Shown in pieces: positions 8,072 to 16,135 of a stretch of 64,000 bases of DNA (its first letter is position 1; every line of letters begins with the position of its first letter). The stretch comes from an uncultured Fretibacterium sp. Lineage in GTDB: Bacteria > Synergistota > Synergistia > Synergistales > Aminobacteriaceae. The notes beneath the pieces are model-generated. The model had not been told where the DNA came from. It saw nothing but the letters and a program-made list of their open reading frames with translations, and did not search any database. The stretch is from the NCBI GenBank assembly GCA_937900285.1, contig CALCEM010000027.1, forward strand, positions 1-64,000, written 5' to 3'. A program made the translations under genes and the position numbers.

Positions 8072-8599
8072 ATGTTATATATAAAATTATTTTGGAGTTT
8101 TGTAAAAATTGGCTTTACGAGTTTTGGGGGGCTTTCAATGATCCCGTTAATTTCCAGCGAAATGATTTCACATAATTGGATGACAGCTCATGAAGTTTCC
8201 GACATAGTAGCAATTGCAGAAATGACACCCGGCCCGCTTGGATTAAATTGCGCTACGTTCGCAGGAATGAAAGCAGGGGGATTGCTCGGAGCATTTTTCG
8301 CGAACATGGGAGCATTATCGCCGACATTTATTTTAAGCACATTGGCAGCGATGTTTTTCGCGCATTTCAAGGACAGCAAATATTTAAATAAAATTATGAT
8401 CGGAGTACGTCCTGCATGTATTGGAATGGTGGGCGGAGTTTTATTGCAATTATCCGGCGCAAATTTTACGGATATTGTTACGGGAATTTTGGGGATTGCG
8501 GATTTAATTTTGTTAATTAAGTTTAAATTTTCAATTCCGAAAGTATTATTATTAAACGCAATAGCAGGAATAATTTTATTTAGAGTATTTGAATTTTGA
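8072..8599 (+). CDS. Chromate transporter family protein (CHR), second half-size subunit
   Basis: This 175-residue membrane protein repeats the CHR domain: FVKIGFTSFGGLSMIPLI at the N-terminus and AEMTPGPLGLNCATFAG in the middle. In short-chain CHR pairs the two proteins insert in opposite membrane orientation and function together. The intergenic 55 nt contain AACGTT twice and the direct repeat ACTATTA, ending in a GGGG ribosome site. The two frames are well separated by a stop and a new ribosome site, so this is a natural pair and not a broken full-length gene. Confidence 0.88.
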   Translation: MLYIKLFWSFVKIGFTSFGGLSMIPLISSEMISHNWMTAHEVSDIVAIAEMTPGPLGLNCATFAGMKAGGLLGAFFANMGALSPTFILSTLAAMFFAHFKDSKYLNKIMIGVRPACIGMVGGVLLQLSGANFTDIVTGILGIADLILLIKFKFSIPKVLLLNAIAGIILFRVFEF

Positions 8600-8608
8600 T
8601 GAAGATCA

Positions 8609-8645
8609 AAAAAAATCCCGGAGATAAATAATTAAATCCGGGAAA
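8609..8645. terminator. Bidirectional terminator between the CHR pair and rubrerythrin
   Basis: TCCCGGA (8616-8622) pairs with TCCGGGA (8637-8643). On the minus strand a run of T follows, and on the plus strand an AT-rich tract. It serves two convergent transcripts. Confidence 0.85.
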
Positions 8646-8682
8646 ATAATTTTAATTTTAACTTTAATCTTAATTCAAAATA

Positions 8683-9189
8683 TTAACGCGCTGGATTCTT
8701 TAAAAATTTTGCACCCGGCACGTTACAGATCGGACATTTATCAGGAGCACTGCCCTCGTGAACATATCCGCATACAGGACACACATACCAGTCTGTATCC
8801 TTGCCTTTGAGTGAGTCGAGATTCTCAAGAGTTTTTTTGTATAATGCTCCGTGTGCTTTTTCGGCTTCGTTCGCTAAATTAAAACTCGTTTTAGCCTTTG
8901 CATTTCCTTCGGTTTCGGCATCCTTTATAAATTCCGGGTACATCGTTGTAAATTCGTAAGTTTCACCGTCAAGAGCTGCTTTTAAATTTTCTGCTGTAGA
9001 ATTAATTCCGCCCATAGTTTTAAAATGTGATGTGGCGTGTAAAGTTTCAGCCGAAGCAATAGCCCTGAACATTTTTGCGACTCCTGGAAAGCCATCTTTT
9101 TCAGCTTGATCGGCAAATGCTAAATATTTCCTGTTAGCTTGTGATTCTCCTGCGAAAGCGTTGGCCAAATCCTGCATTACTTTGCTCAT
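8683..9189 (-). CDS. rbr: Rubrerythrin
   Basis: This 168-residue protein has an N-terminal ferritin-like four-helix domain with the di-iron ligand motifs (FAGESQANRKY, ASAETLHATSH, ANEAEKAHG). A C-terminal rubredoxin-like domain carries CPVCG and CPICN. Rubrerythrin reduces hydrogen peroxide in anaerobes, taking electrons from rubredoxin or NAD(P)H oxidoreductases. The length and both metal sites are intact. It is a single-gene unit with its own promoter (extended -10) and terminator. A GGGGGG ribosome site precedes the ATG. Confidence 0.97.
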   Translation of the reverse strand: MSKVMQDLANAFAGESQANRKYLAFADQAEKDGFPGVAKMFRAIASAETLHATSHFKTMGGINSTAENLKAALDGETYEFTTMYPEFIKDAETEGNAKAKTSFNLANEAEKAHGALYKKTLENLDSLKGKDTDWYVCPVCGYVHEGSAPDKCPICNVPGAKFLKNPAR

Positions 9190-9221
9190 AATTTTTCCCC
9201 CCGTAAAAATTTAATCTGGAT

Positions 9222-9230
9222 ATTATACCA
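9222..9230 (-). promoter_or_regulatory. Extended -10 promoter of rubrerythrin
   Basis: On the minus strand TGG followed by TATAAT (9230-9222) lies about 33 nt upstream of the start. No good -35 is seen, which fits an extended -10 promoter. Confidence 0.55.
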
Positions 9231-9315
9231 GCCTTTGCGAATATCTTTTAAAAAATTAAATTTCTGATATTATTTTGAAAATTCTAAATCTAAACAGGAG
9301 GGAATTAATTTAATT

Positions 9316-10062
9316 ATGTACGAAATAGTTTTAATACGTCACGGCGAAAGCGCATGGAACAAAGAAAACAGATTTACCGGCTGGACTGATGTTCCTCTCT
9401 CAGAAAAAGGAATCAACGAAGCAAGAGAAGCAGGAAAATTATTAAAATCCGAAAATTTTAAATTTGATTACGCTTTTACTTCCGTTTTGAAACGCGCTAT
9501 TAAAACTTTATGGCTCGTCCTCGAAGAAATGGATTTAATGTGGATTCCCGTTGAGCATTCATGGAAATTAAACGAGCGTCATTACGGAGCATTGCAGGGA
9601 TTAAATAAAGCGGATACAGCCGCAAAATATGGAGACGATCAAGTAAAAATTTGGAGACGCAGTTATGATATTCAACCGCCGAAGCTCGAAATTTCAGATG
9701 AAAGATTTCCCGGAAATGATCCAAAATATTCAGGCTTGAATAAATATGAACTGCCTTTTACTGAATGTTTAGCCGATACAGTTTCGAGGGTTGTGCCGTT
9801 CTGGATTGACAAAATTGTCCCGGTTGTTAAGTCCGGCAAAAAAATTATTATCGCAGCTCACGGAAATAGTTTGAGAGCACTCGTTAAATATCTTGATAAC
9901 GTTTCGGAAAAAGAAATTACAGAATTAAATATCCCGACTGGTGTGCCGCTGGTTTATGAGCTTGATGAAAATTTAAAACCGATTTCGCACAAATATCTCG
10001 GAGATGCTGAAGCGATCGCTAAAGCTCAGGCAGCCGTCGCCAATCAGGGTAAAGCGAAATAA
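9316..10062 (+). CDS. gpmA: 2,3-bisphosphoglycerate-dependent phosphoglycerate mutase
   Basis: This 248-residue protein has full family length. The catalytic phospho-histidine motif RHGESAWN lies at residues 8-15. [13 protein letters not shown] follows, then the [14 protein letters not shown] segment that holds the acid/base glutamate region, and later [10 protein letters not shown] with the second histidine. It interconverts 3- and 2-phosphoglycerate in glycolysis. An AGGAGG ribosome site precedes the ATG at a normal distance. It is followed by the aminotransferase after 54 nt and may share its transcript. Confidence 0.97.
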   Translation: MYEIVLIRHGESAWNKENRFTGWTDVPLSEKGINEAREAGKLLKSENFKFDYAFTSVLKRAIKTLWLVLEEMDLMWIPVEHSWKLNERHYGALQGLNKADTAAKYGDDQVKIWRRSYDIQPPKLEISDERFPGNDPKYSGLNKYELPFTECLADTVSRVVPFWIDKIVPVVKSGKKIIIAAHGNSLRALVKYLDNVSEKEITELNIPTGVPLVYELDENLKPISHKYLGDAEAIAKAQAAVANQGKAK

Positions 10063-10116
10063 TTTAATTTAATATTTAATATAATATTTATGTTGTTGGA
10101 GGAATAATTTTTTATT

Positions 10117-11310
10117 ATGCATTTTTCAGACAGAATCCAGGCGTTAAAAATTTCACCTATAAGGCGTTTAATTCCTTATGCCGATGCAGCTGTCGCAAAA
10201 GGAAAAAAAGTTTATCGCTTAAATATTGGGCAGCCTGATATAAAAACTCCTCAAGAATATTTTGACGCTATAAAAAAATTTCATCCTGAAGTTGTAGCTT
10301 ATTCAGTTTCGCAAGGTATTCCGGAATTACGCGAGGCCATCAGCAATTATTATAAATCTTGGAATATCCCGTATGATCCTAGCGATATTTATATAACCAG
10401 TGGCGGGAGTGAAGCATTATCATTTGCAGTAATGATTTTATGTGATCCAGGTGATGAGATTTTAGTGCCTGAACCTTTTTACGCGAATTATAATACTTTT
10501 GCAAAATTGGCACTTGCAAATTTAAAACCGATTCCGACGAAAGCAGAAACGGGATTTCATTTGCCGTCCGAAGAAGTTATTGAAGGTTTAATAAATTCGA
10601 GAACTCGCGCAATTTGGATGTCTCATCCCTGCAATCCTACCGGAGCAATTTACACGCCTGATGAAATTAATATGTTGACTAGAATTGCGAAGAAGCACGA
10701 TATTTTTATTATTGCCGATGAAGTTTATCGCGAATTTGTTTACGAAGCTGGGGAATTTATGAGCTTCGGCCATGTTAAAGATGCTTTAGACCGGGTGATA
10801 ATGGTTGATTCGCTTTCAAAACGTTACAGCGTTTGCGGTGCTAGAGTTGGGAGCATTGCGATCAAGAATAAAGAATTTTTAGCGGAAGTCATGAAATTAT
10901 GTCAGGGCAGGTTATGTGTTTCAGCTGTTGAACAATTTGCAGCGGTGAATTTGTACAACACTCCAAAAAATTATTTACAGGAAGTCAACAAAGAATATAA
11001 AGCGCGTCGAGATGTTTTATATAATGACCTGAAAAAAATTAACGGAGTCGTCTGCCACGAACCTAAAGGGGCATTTTATGCAATGGCAAAATTTCCGGTT
11101 GACAGTTCGGAAAAATTTATAATTTGGATGCTTGAAAATTTTGATGTAAACGGCGAAACGATGATGGCATCTCCCGGAAATGGTTTTTACGCTGATCCCA
11201 ACGATGGAATTAACGAAATGAGAATGGCCTATATTTTAAAATCTGAAGACCTCGAAAAGGCATTAAATATTTTAAAGCAGGCTATTGAAGCATATCCCGG
11301 CAGAATTTAA
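10117..11310 (+). CDS. Class I/II PLP-dependent aminotransferase
   Basis: This 397-residue protein is a fold-type I aminotransferase. It has the substrate loop LNIGQPDIKTP, the PLP-phosphate region TSGGSEAL, the Asn motif HPCNPTGAIY, the Asp/Tyr motif IIADEVYREF, and the Schiff-base lysine in DSLSKRYSVCGARVG. It most resembles aspartate/aromatic aminotransferases. The exact amino acid substrate cannot be read from sequence. A GGAGG ribosome site lies about 14 nt upstream of the ATG at 10117. It lies between gpmA and a DUF554 gene, all on the plus strand and closely spaced. Confidence 0.92.
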   Translation: MHFSDRIQALKISPIRRLIPYADAAVAKGKKVYRLNIGQPDIKTPQEYFDAIKKFHPEVVAYSVSQGIPELREAISNYYKSWNIPYDPSDIYITSGGSEALSFAVMILCDPGDEILVPEPFYANYNTFAKLALANLKPIPTKAETGFHLPSEEVIEGLINSRTRAIWMSHPCNPTGAIYTPDEINMLTRIAKKHDIFIIADEVYREFVYEAGEFMSFGHVKDALDRVIMVDSLSKRYSVCGARVGSIAIKNKEFLAEVMKLCQGRLCVSAVEQFAAVNLYNTPKNYLQEVNKEYKARRDVLYNDLKKINGVVCHEPKGAFYAMAKFPVDSSEKFIIWMLENFDVNGETMMASPGNGFYADPNDGINEMRMAYILKSEDLEKALNILKQAIEAYPGRI

Positions 11311-11320
11311 AATTTAAATT

Positions 11321-12019
11321 ATGAGTTTATTCAGTTCTATTCCGGCAGGAGGAACGGTTTTTAATTTCCTGGCAGTTTTAATCGGCAGTTTTATCGGACT
11401 TACTGTCGGGAAATTTTTTCCGGAAAAGTTGCAGCGCGAAATTTTTAACTGTTTGGGATTATTTACGATTTACGTCGGGATCAGCATGGCTCTTAAAATG
11501 CAAAATTCAAACGCTGTATTATTGAGTTTAGTTTTGGGTACGATAACGGGTAATTTTTTGGGGATCGAAAATGAATTAAATTCCTTAGGCGACAAAATAA
11601 AAAATAAATTACATGCGAAAGAATCAAAATTTACAGAGGGTTTTGTGACGGCGACATTATTATTTTGTGTTGGTTCAATGGCAATACTCGGAGCATTTGA
11701 GGACGGTTTAAAACATAATCCTTCAATTTTGATCACAAAAGGTGTAATGGATGGCATAGCATCAATATTATTTTCGAGTGCGTTAGGTCTTGGCGTAATG
11801 TTTTCTGTTTTCCCGTTAATAATTTATCAGGGCGGATTAACTTTTTTAGCTTCGCTTTTAGCACCGTTCATAACGCAAAATATTTACGCTGATATATCTG
11901 GCATCGGTGGCTTGATGATAATCGGAATAGGCACGAATTTACTGGGCGTAACAAAATTAAAATTATCTGATATGTTGCCGGGATTAATTTATATAGTTTT
12001 GCTATCAAGAATTTTTTAA
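11321..12019 (+). CDS. DUF554 family membrane protein
   Basis: This 232-residue polytopic membrane protein has the DUF554 (YdfK-like) pattern: GTVFNFLAVLIGSFIGLTVGK at the N-terminus (two hydrophobic halves around glycines), a central FCVGSMAILGAFEDGL, and GVMDGIASI. Six to seven hydrophobic segments are visible. Function is not established; a transporter role has been suggested from its shape. It starts 10 nt after the aminotransferase stop with no clear ribosome site, suggesting translational coupling. Confidence 0.85.
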   Translation: MSLFSSIPAGGTVFNFLAVLIGSFIGLTVGKFFPEKLQREIFNCLGLFTIYVGISMALKMQNSNAVLLSLVLGTITGNFLGIENELNSLGDKIKNKLHAKESKFTEGFVTATLLFCVGSMAILGAFEDGLKHNPSILITKGVMDGIASILFSSALGLGVMFSVFPLIIYQGGLTFLASLLAPFITQNIYADISGIGGLMIIGIGTNLLGVTKLKLSDMLPGLIYIVLLSRIF

Positions 12020-12048
12020 AATTTAAAATTGGGGGTTGACAAAATAAA

Positions 12049-13110
12049 ATGACTGCGCTTAAATCATCACATCACATCACATCACCTATTAATGTCCCTG
12101 AAGTAAATCATGATCTTGATGAAATTCATGTAACTTTGGGAGTTTACGATCCTACCGGGAAATATTCGCAACATGCCGGGGTCGTGATGACTTCGATTTT
12201 TGAAAACACTCATAACCCGGTGACCGTTCATATTTTGCACGATGAAACTTTGACGGAAGACAACAAAAATAAGTTTATACGAACTGCCGAAAAATATAAT
12301 CAAAAAATAGATTTAATAGACGTTAGAGAACGTGTAAAGAAGCTTCCTAAGCATGTAATAAATTTTTTTAGAGAACAATATTCTTCGCTTGGGACGTTTT
12401 ATAGGTTTTTTATATTTGATTTACTGAAATTTGACAAAATAATATATTTGGATTGCGATATTGTTGTGAATCTTGATATAAAAGAATTATGGCAGATCGA
12501 TATAAAAAATTATTGTTTAGCTGCAATATTAGATAAACCGCTTCAAAGTACTCCAAAATTTTCGCAATACGCAATAGGTTTCAAAATGTATAACATGGAC
12601 ATCGCATCATATTTTAATGCTGGGGTTATAGTATTTAACTTGTCTGAAATACGTAAACTCAATTTAAACATTATTGAAGAAGCTACAAAATATTTCAAGC
12701 GCTATTCTCATATATTATCATTCAGTGATCAAGATTTTTTAAACGCGTTTTTTCACGATTCGGTTAAGCTCATTGATGAAAAGTTTAATAAATTTAATAG
12801 ATTTTTGCCGGTCACAGATGAAGAAGCTCAAAATATCATTATGCACACTACTCCATACGAGTTCAGAGGCTGGGCAATGCACGGAAAAATTTATCAAAAA
12901 TATTATTGGCTGAATTATTTAAAATCTGCATGGGGTGAAAATAAATCTCCGGCCGAAATGGTAGAAATATTAACTGAAGCCGCAAATATTCCGCAAAAAA
13001 TCCAGTATTCAAAATTCATGAGCATTTACACAAGAAGCATAAAACATATAAAAGGCATATTCAAATTATTAACGGCAGAATTAAAATACAGAATTACTCA
13101 TAAGAATTAA
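12049..13110 (+). CDS. Family 8 glycosyltransferase with a pentanucleotide repeat near its start
   Basis: This 353-residue protein belongs to GT8 (lipopolysaccharide galactosyl/glucosyltransferase type). Homology starts near residue 26 (IHVTLGVYD). The metal-binding DxD is in LDCDIVVN (135-137), and FNAGVIVFN and the SFSDQDFLNAFF region are typical of the family. The first 20 residues are a non-conserved lead encoded in part by four ATCAC units. With four units the ATG at 12049 is in frame with the catalytic domain, so the gene is predicted ON. Loss or gain of one unit would shift frame. A GGGGG stretch 13 nt upstream is a weak ribosome site. Confidence 0.9.
   Translation: MTALKSSHHITSPINVPEVNHDLDEIHVTLGVYDPTGKYSQHAGVVMTSIFENTHNPVTVHILHDETLTEDNKNKFIRTAEKYNQKIDLIDVRERVKKLPKHVINFFREQYSSLGTFYRFFIFDLLKFDKIIYLDCDIVVNLDIKELWQIDIKNYCLAAILDKPLQSTPKFSQYAIGFKMYNMDIASYFNAGVIVFNLSEIRKLNLNIIEEATKYFKRYSHILSFSDQDFLNAFFHDSVKLIDEKFNKFNRFLPVTDEEAQNIIMHTTPYEFRGWAMHGKIYQKYYWLNYLKSAWGENKSPAEMVEILTEAANIPQKIQYSKFMSIYTRSIKHIKGIFKLLTAELKYRITHKN
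12065..12085 (+). repeat. ATCAC pentanucleotide tandem repeat (4 units plus 1 base)
   Basis: Four perfect ATCAC units (12066-12085) with one extra matching base on the left. The repeat lies 15 nt after the start codon of the GT8 gene. The unit is not a multiple of three, so copy-number change moves the reading frame. Confidence 0.97.
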
Positions 13111-13179
13111 AAATTTAACAGCCTGTGATAATATTTGCAAGTAAATTATACAAATTATCAGGAGGCAAAAATTTTTTAA

Positions 13180-15993
13180 ATGGATCAAAAAGATTATAAA
13201 GATACTTTAAATTTGCCCGTCACAAATTTTCCGATGCGCGCTAATTTGGCAAAACGCGAACCGGGATTTTTGGAATTTTGGCACGATAATGATATTTATC
13301 ATAAAGCCCTCGAAGCTCGTCATAATTCAAAAGAGCATTTTATTCTGCATGATGGTCCGCCCTATGCTAACGGAGATATTCATATCGGGACGGCGTTCAA
13401 TAAAATTTTAAAAGATTTCATCCCGAAATTTAAAACAATGTCCGGGATTTATGCTCCGTATGTTCCCGGCTGGGATACTCATGGCCTGCCTATCGAATTA
13501 AGATCGCTCAAAGATGGTGGCTTCTCAAAATTAGGAGCCGGAATCGATCCCGTTGAACTTCGGAAACGCTGCAAAGAAACTGCATTACACTATTTAAATA
13601 TTCAGCGCGAAGAATTTAAACGGCTCGGAGTTTTAGGCGAATGGGATCACCCATATATTACGCTTGATCCGAATTATGAATATTTAGAATTAAATGCATT
13701 TGCCGAAATGGTCGAGAAAAATTTAATTTATCGCGGATTAAAGCCCGTATACTGGTGCACAGATTGTCAAACAGCTTTGGCCGCCGGTGAAATTGAATAT
13801 TGGGACGAATCTTCACCATCGGTTTATGTTGCTTATCCGATTCCAGAAATTAAAAATAAATTCCCGGAGTTTTCGGACAGAGAAATTTATATTGTGATCT
13901 GGACCACAACCCCCTGGACATTGCCTTCAAGTGCCGGCGTTGCGTTGCATCCAAATTATAATTACGGATTTTATGAGCATGACAATAAAATTTATATATT
14001 CGCCGAAGGTTTAAAAAATTCCGTGAGCGAGAACACTGGAATTAATTTCGGTGATGCCTTGAAAATTGTAAAGGGTGCAGACCTCGAAAAATTAAAAGCC
14101 GTTCACCCGTTTTACGACGATAAAGAAATTTTAATTGTGTTGGCCGATTATGTAGAACTCGAAACTGGCACGGGTTGCGTACATACTTCACCAGGACACG
14201 GCGTTGAAGATTATGAAACGGGCGTGCGTTACGGCTTAAAAGTTTACAGCTCCGTAGATCATTCCGGACATTTTGAAAAAAATATGCAGATTGTCGGAGG
14301 TATGTCGCTCGAAGAAGGCGGAAATAAAGCGATCGAATTAATTAAATCTCGTGGCAGATTGTTGGGACTTGGGAAAATTTTGCACAGTTATCCGCACTGC
14401 TGGAGATGCAAAAAGCCCGTAATATTCCGCGCAACTGATCAATGGTTTATAAATGTTTCGGAATTTAAGGAGCAAGCATTAAATTTAATCGACAACGAAA
14501 TAAAATGGATTCCAGACTGGGGACGCGACAGAATTTTTAACATGGTAAGTTCTCGTTCTGACTGGTGCATATCTCGTCAAAGAGTTTGGGGGATTCCAGT
14601 CCCTGCAATTCGCTGCAAAGATTGCGGAGCTTTCACGCTTACACCCGACAGAATAAAATTGCTCGCTGAAAAAGTAAAAACATCTGAGGACGGTACATCA
14701 ATTTGGTGGCGCGAAGATTTAAAAAATTTATTCGGCGATCTTGCTAAATGTGATCACTGCGGCTCTGAAAATGTTGAAAAAGATTCTAATATTTTAGATG
14801 TCTGGTTTGATTCTGGAGTGTCACATATTTCAGTTTTAAATGAAAAATTTGGATTGTCATGGCCGTGCGATATGTATTTAGAGGGCAGCGACCAGCATCG
14901 CGGGTGGTTTCAATCTTCGTTATTAACTGCTACAGCGATCAAGGGACATGCACCATATAAACAAGTTTTAACGCACGGTTTTACGCTTGATGGAGAAGGC
15001 CGTAAAATGTCCAAATCAATTGGCAATACAGTAGCTCCCGGAGATGTAATAAAGGAATTTGGCGCGGATATTTTGAGGTTATGGGTTGCATCGAGTGATT
15101 ACAGAAACGATGTAAGAATTTCGAAGACAATTTTAAAAACTTTGTCCGAAACTTATAGGCGTATTCGTAACACGTCCAGATTTTTGCTGGGGAATTTACA
15201 TGATTTTAAGCCGGCCGAAAATAAAATTAATTACGAGAATTTATTACAAATTGATAAATGGATTCTCGACAGGTTGCAGCATATTATAAGCAAATCTCAA
15301 ACGGCTTACGAAAATTATGAATTTCATATCCCTGTTAATTTAATTCATTCGTTCTGCGTAAATGAGTTGAGTGCGTTTCATTTGGATATAAGCAAAGATC
15401 GTTTATATGTTGAAGATAAAAATTCTTTAACCAGGCGTAGCGCACAGACTGTAATGTGGGAAATTTTAACGGCCATGACGAAAATTTTAGCGCCGATTTT
15501 GAGTTTTACGGCAGAAGAGATTTGGCAGGAAATGAAAAATATTGATCCGAATTTACAGGAGAGTATATTTTTATCAGATTTCCCGAAATGCGACGAATCA
15601 AAAATTAACGATGAATTAAATAATTTATTTGACGAAGCTCAAAAATTAAAAGGTGCTGTTAGCCGTTGTCTTGAAATTATGCGAGCCGATAAAATAATAG
15701 GGACATCACTTGAAGCAGCTGTACAAGTTAAAAAATCTGACGAGCTTAAAATTTTAATTGATTCGTTCACGCCCGAAGAATTAGCGGACATAGTGATCGT
15801 TTCAAAATTTGAATGGGTCGGCGAAAATAATAATTTAAATCTCGCGAAAAATTTCCATGATGATTTAACGGGAATTGATCTCGCTGCAGGTTTCACGGCT
15901 GGGACGAAATGCCCGCGCTGTTGGAAATATTCAGATAAGCCCAATAAAAATAATTTATGTCCGAGATGTGCGCATGTTCTGCACGAGGATTAA
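13180..15993 (+). CDS. ileS: Isoleucyl-tRNA synthetase
   Basis: This 937-residue class I synthetase has the HIGH-type motif as DIHIG at 66-70, preceded by HDGPPYANG. The GWDTHGLPIE segment follows and the CP1 editing domain has WTTTPWTLPS. KMSKS lies around 608, and the C-terminal zinc site is made by CPRCW and CPRCA near the end. Length fits the bacterial type. It charges tRNA-Ile with isoleucine and edits valine. AGGAGG lies upstream of the ATG. No T-box is visible in the 69-nt gap before it. A terminator follows the gene. Confidence 0.98.
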   Translation: MDQKDYKDTLNLPVTNFPMRANLAKREPGFLEFWHDNDIYHKALEARHNSKEHFILHDGPPYANGDIHIGTAFNKILKDFIPKFKTMSGIYAPYVPGWDTHGLPIELRSLKDGGFSKLGAGIDPVELRKRCKETALHYLNIQREEFKRLGVLGEWDHPYITLDPNYEYLELNAFAEMVEKNLIYRGLKPVYWCTDCQTALAAGEIEYWDESSPSVYVAYPIPEIKNKFPEFSDREIYIVIWTTTPWTLPSSAGVALHPNYNYGFYEHDNKIYIFAEGLKNSVSENTGINFGDALKIVKGADLEKLKAVHPFYDDKEILIVLADYVELETGTGCVHTSPGHGVEDYETGVRYGLKVYSSVDHSGHFEKNMQIVGGMSLEEGGNKAIELIKSRGRLLGLGKILHSYPHCWRCKKPVIFRATDQWFINVSEFKEQALNLIDNEIKWIPDWGRDRIFNMVSSRSDWCISRQRVWGIPVPAIRCKDCGAFTLTPDRIKLLAEKVKTSEDGTSIWWREDLKNLFGDLAKCDHCGSENVEKDSNILDVWFDSGVSHISVLNEKFGLSWPCDMYLEGSDQHRGWFQSSLLTATAIKGHAPYKQVLTHGFTLDGEGRKMSKSIGNTVAPGDVIKEFGADILRLWVASSDYRNDVRISKTILKTLSETYRRIRNTSRFLLGNLHDFKPAENKINYENLLQIDKWILDRLQHIISKSQTAYENYEFHIPVNLIHSFCVNELSAFHLDISKDRLYVEDKNSLTRRSAQTVMWEILTAMTKILAPILSFTAEEIWQEMKNIDPNLQESIFLSDFPKCDESKINDELNNLFDEAQKLKGAVSRCLEIMRADKIIGTSLEAAVQVKKSDELKILIDSFTPEELADIVIVSKFEWVGENNNLNLAKNFHDDLTGIDLAAGFTAGTKCPRCWKYSDKPNKNNLCPRCAHVLHED

Positions 15994-16014
15994 TTAATAA
16001 TTAAATTTTAAATT

Positions 16015-16046
16015 AGCTTCCTGAAAATATCGGGGAGCTTTTTTTA
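16015..16046 (+). terminator. Terminator of ileS
   Basis: AGCTTCC (16015-16021) pairs with GGGAGCT (16033-16039), including one G-U, and seven T follow. Confidence 0.8.
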
Positions 16047-16060
16047 TTAATAATAATGAT

Positions 16061-16089
16061 TTGCAATAAAAATTTACTGGTGATATGCT
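16061..16089 (+). promoter_or_regulatory. Promoter of thrS
   Basis: TTGCAA (16061-16066) is followed after 17 nt by TATGCT (16084-16089), with TG one base before the -10 (extended -10). The start codon is 47 nt downstream. Confidence 0.65.
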
Positions 16090-16135
16090 CTCACGGGAAT
16101 TTTATTAAATATTAAATTTAGAAGGCAGGAATTTC

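Noticed and set aside
7474..8599. Frameshifted full-length chromate transporter
   Set aside because: Both halves have their own start, ribosome site and complete CHR domain. Paired half-size proteins are a known form.
9222..9260. Regulatory palindrome between rubrerythrin and gpmA
   Set aside because: Only AT-rich sequence with an extended -10 is seen. No convincing symmetric site for a peroxide regulator was found.
13111..13179. T-box riboswitch before ileS
   Set aside because: The gap is 69 nt, too short, with no T-box sequence or terminator.
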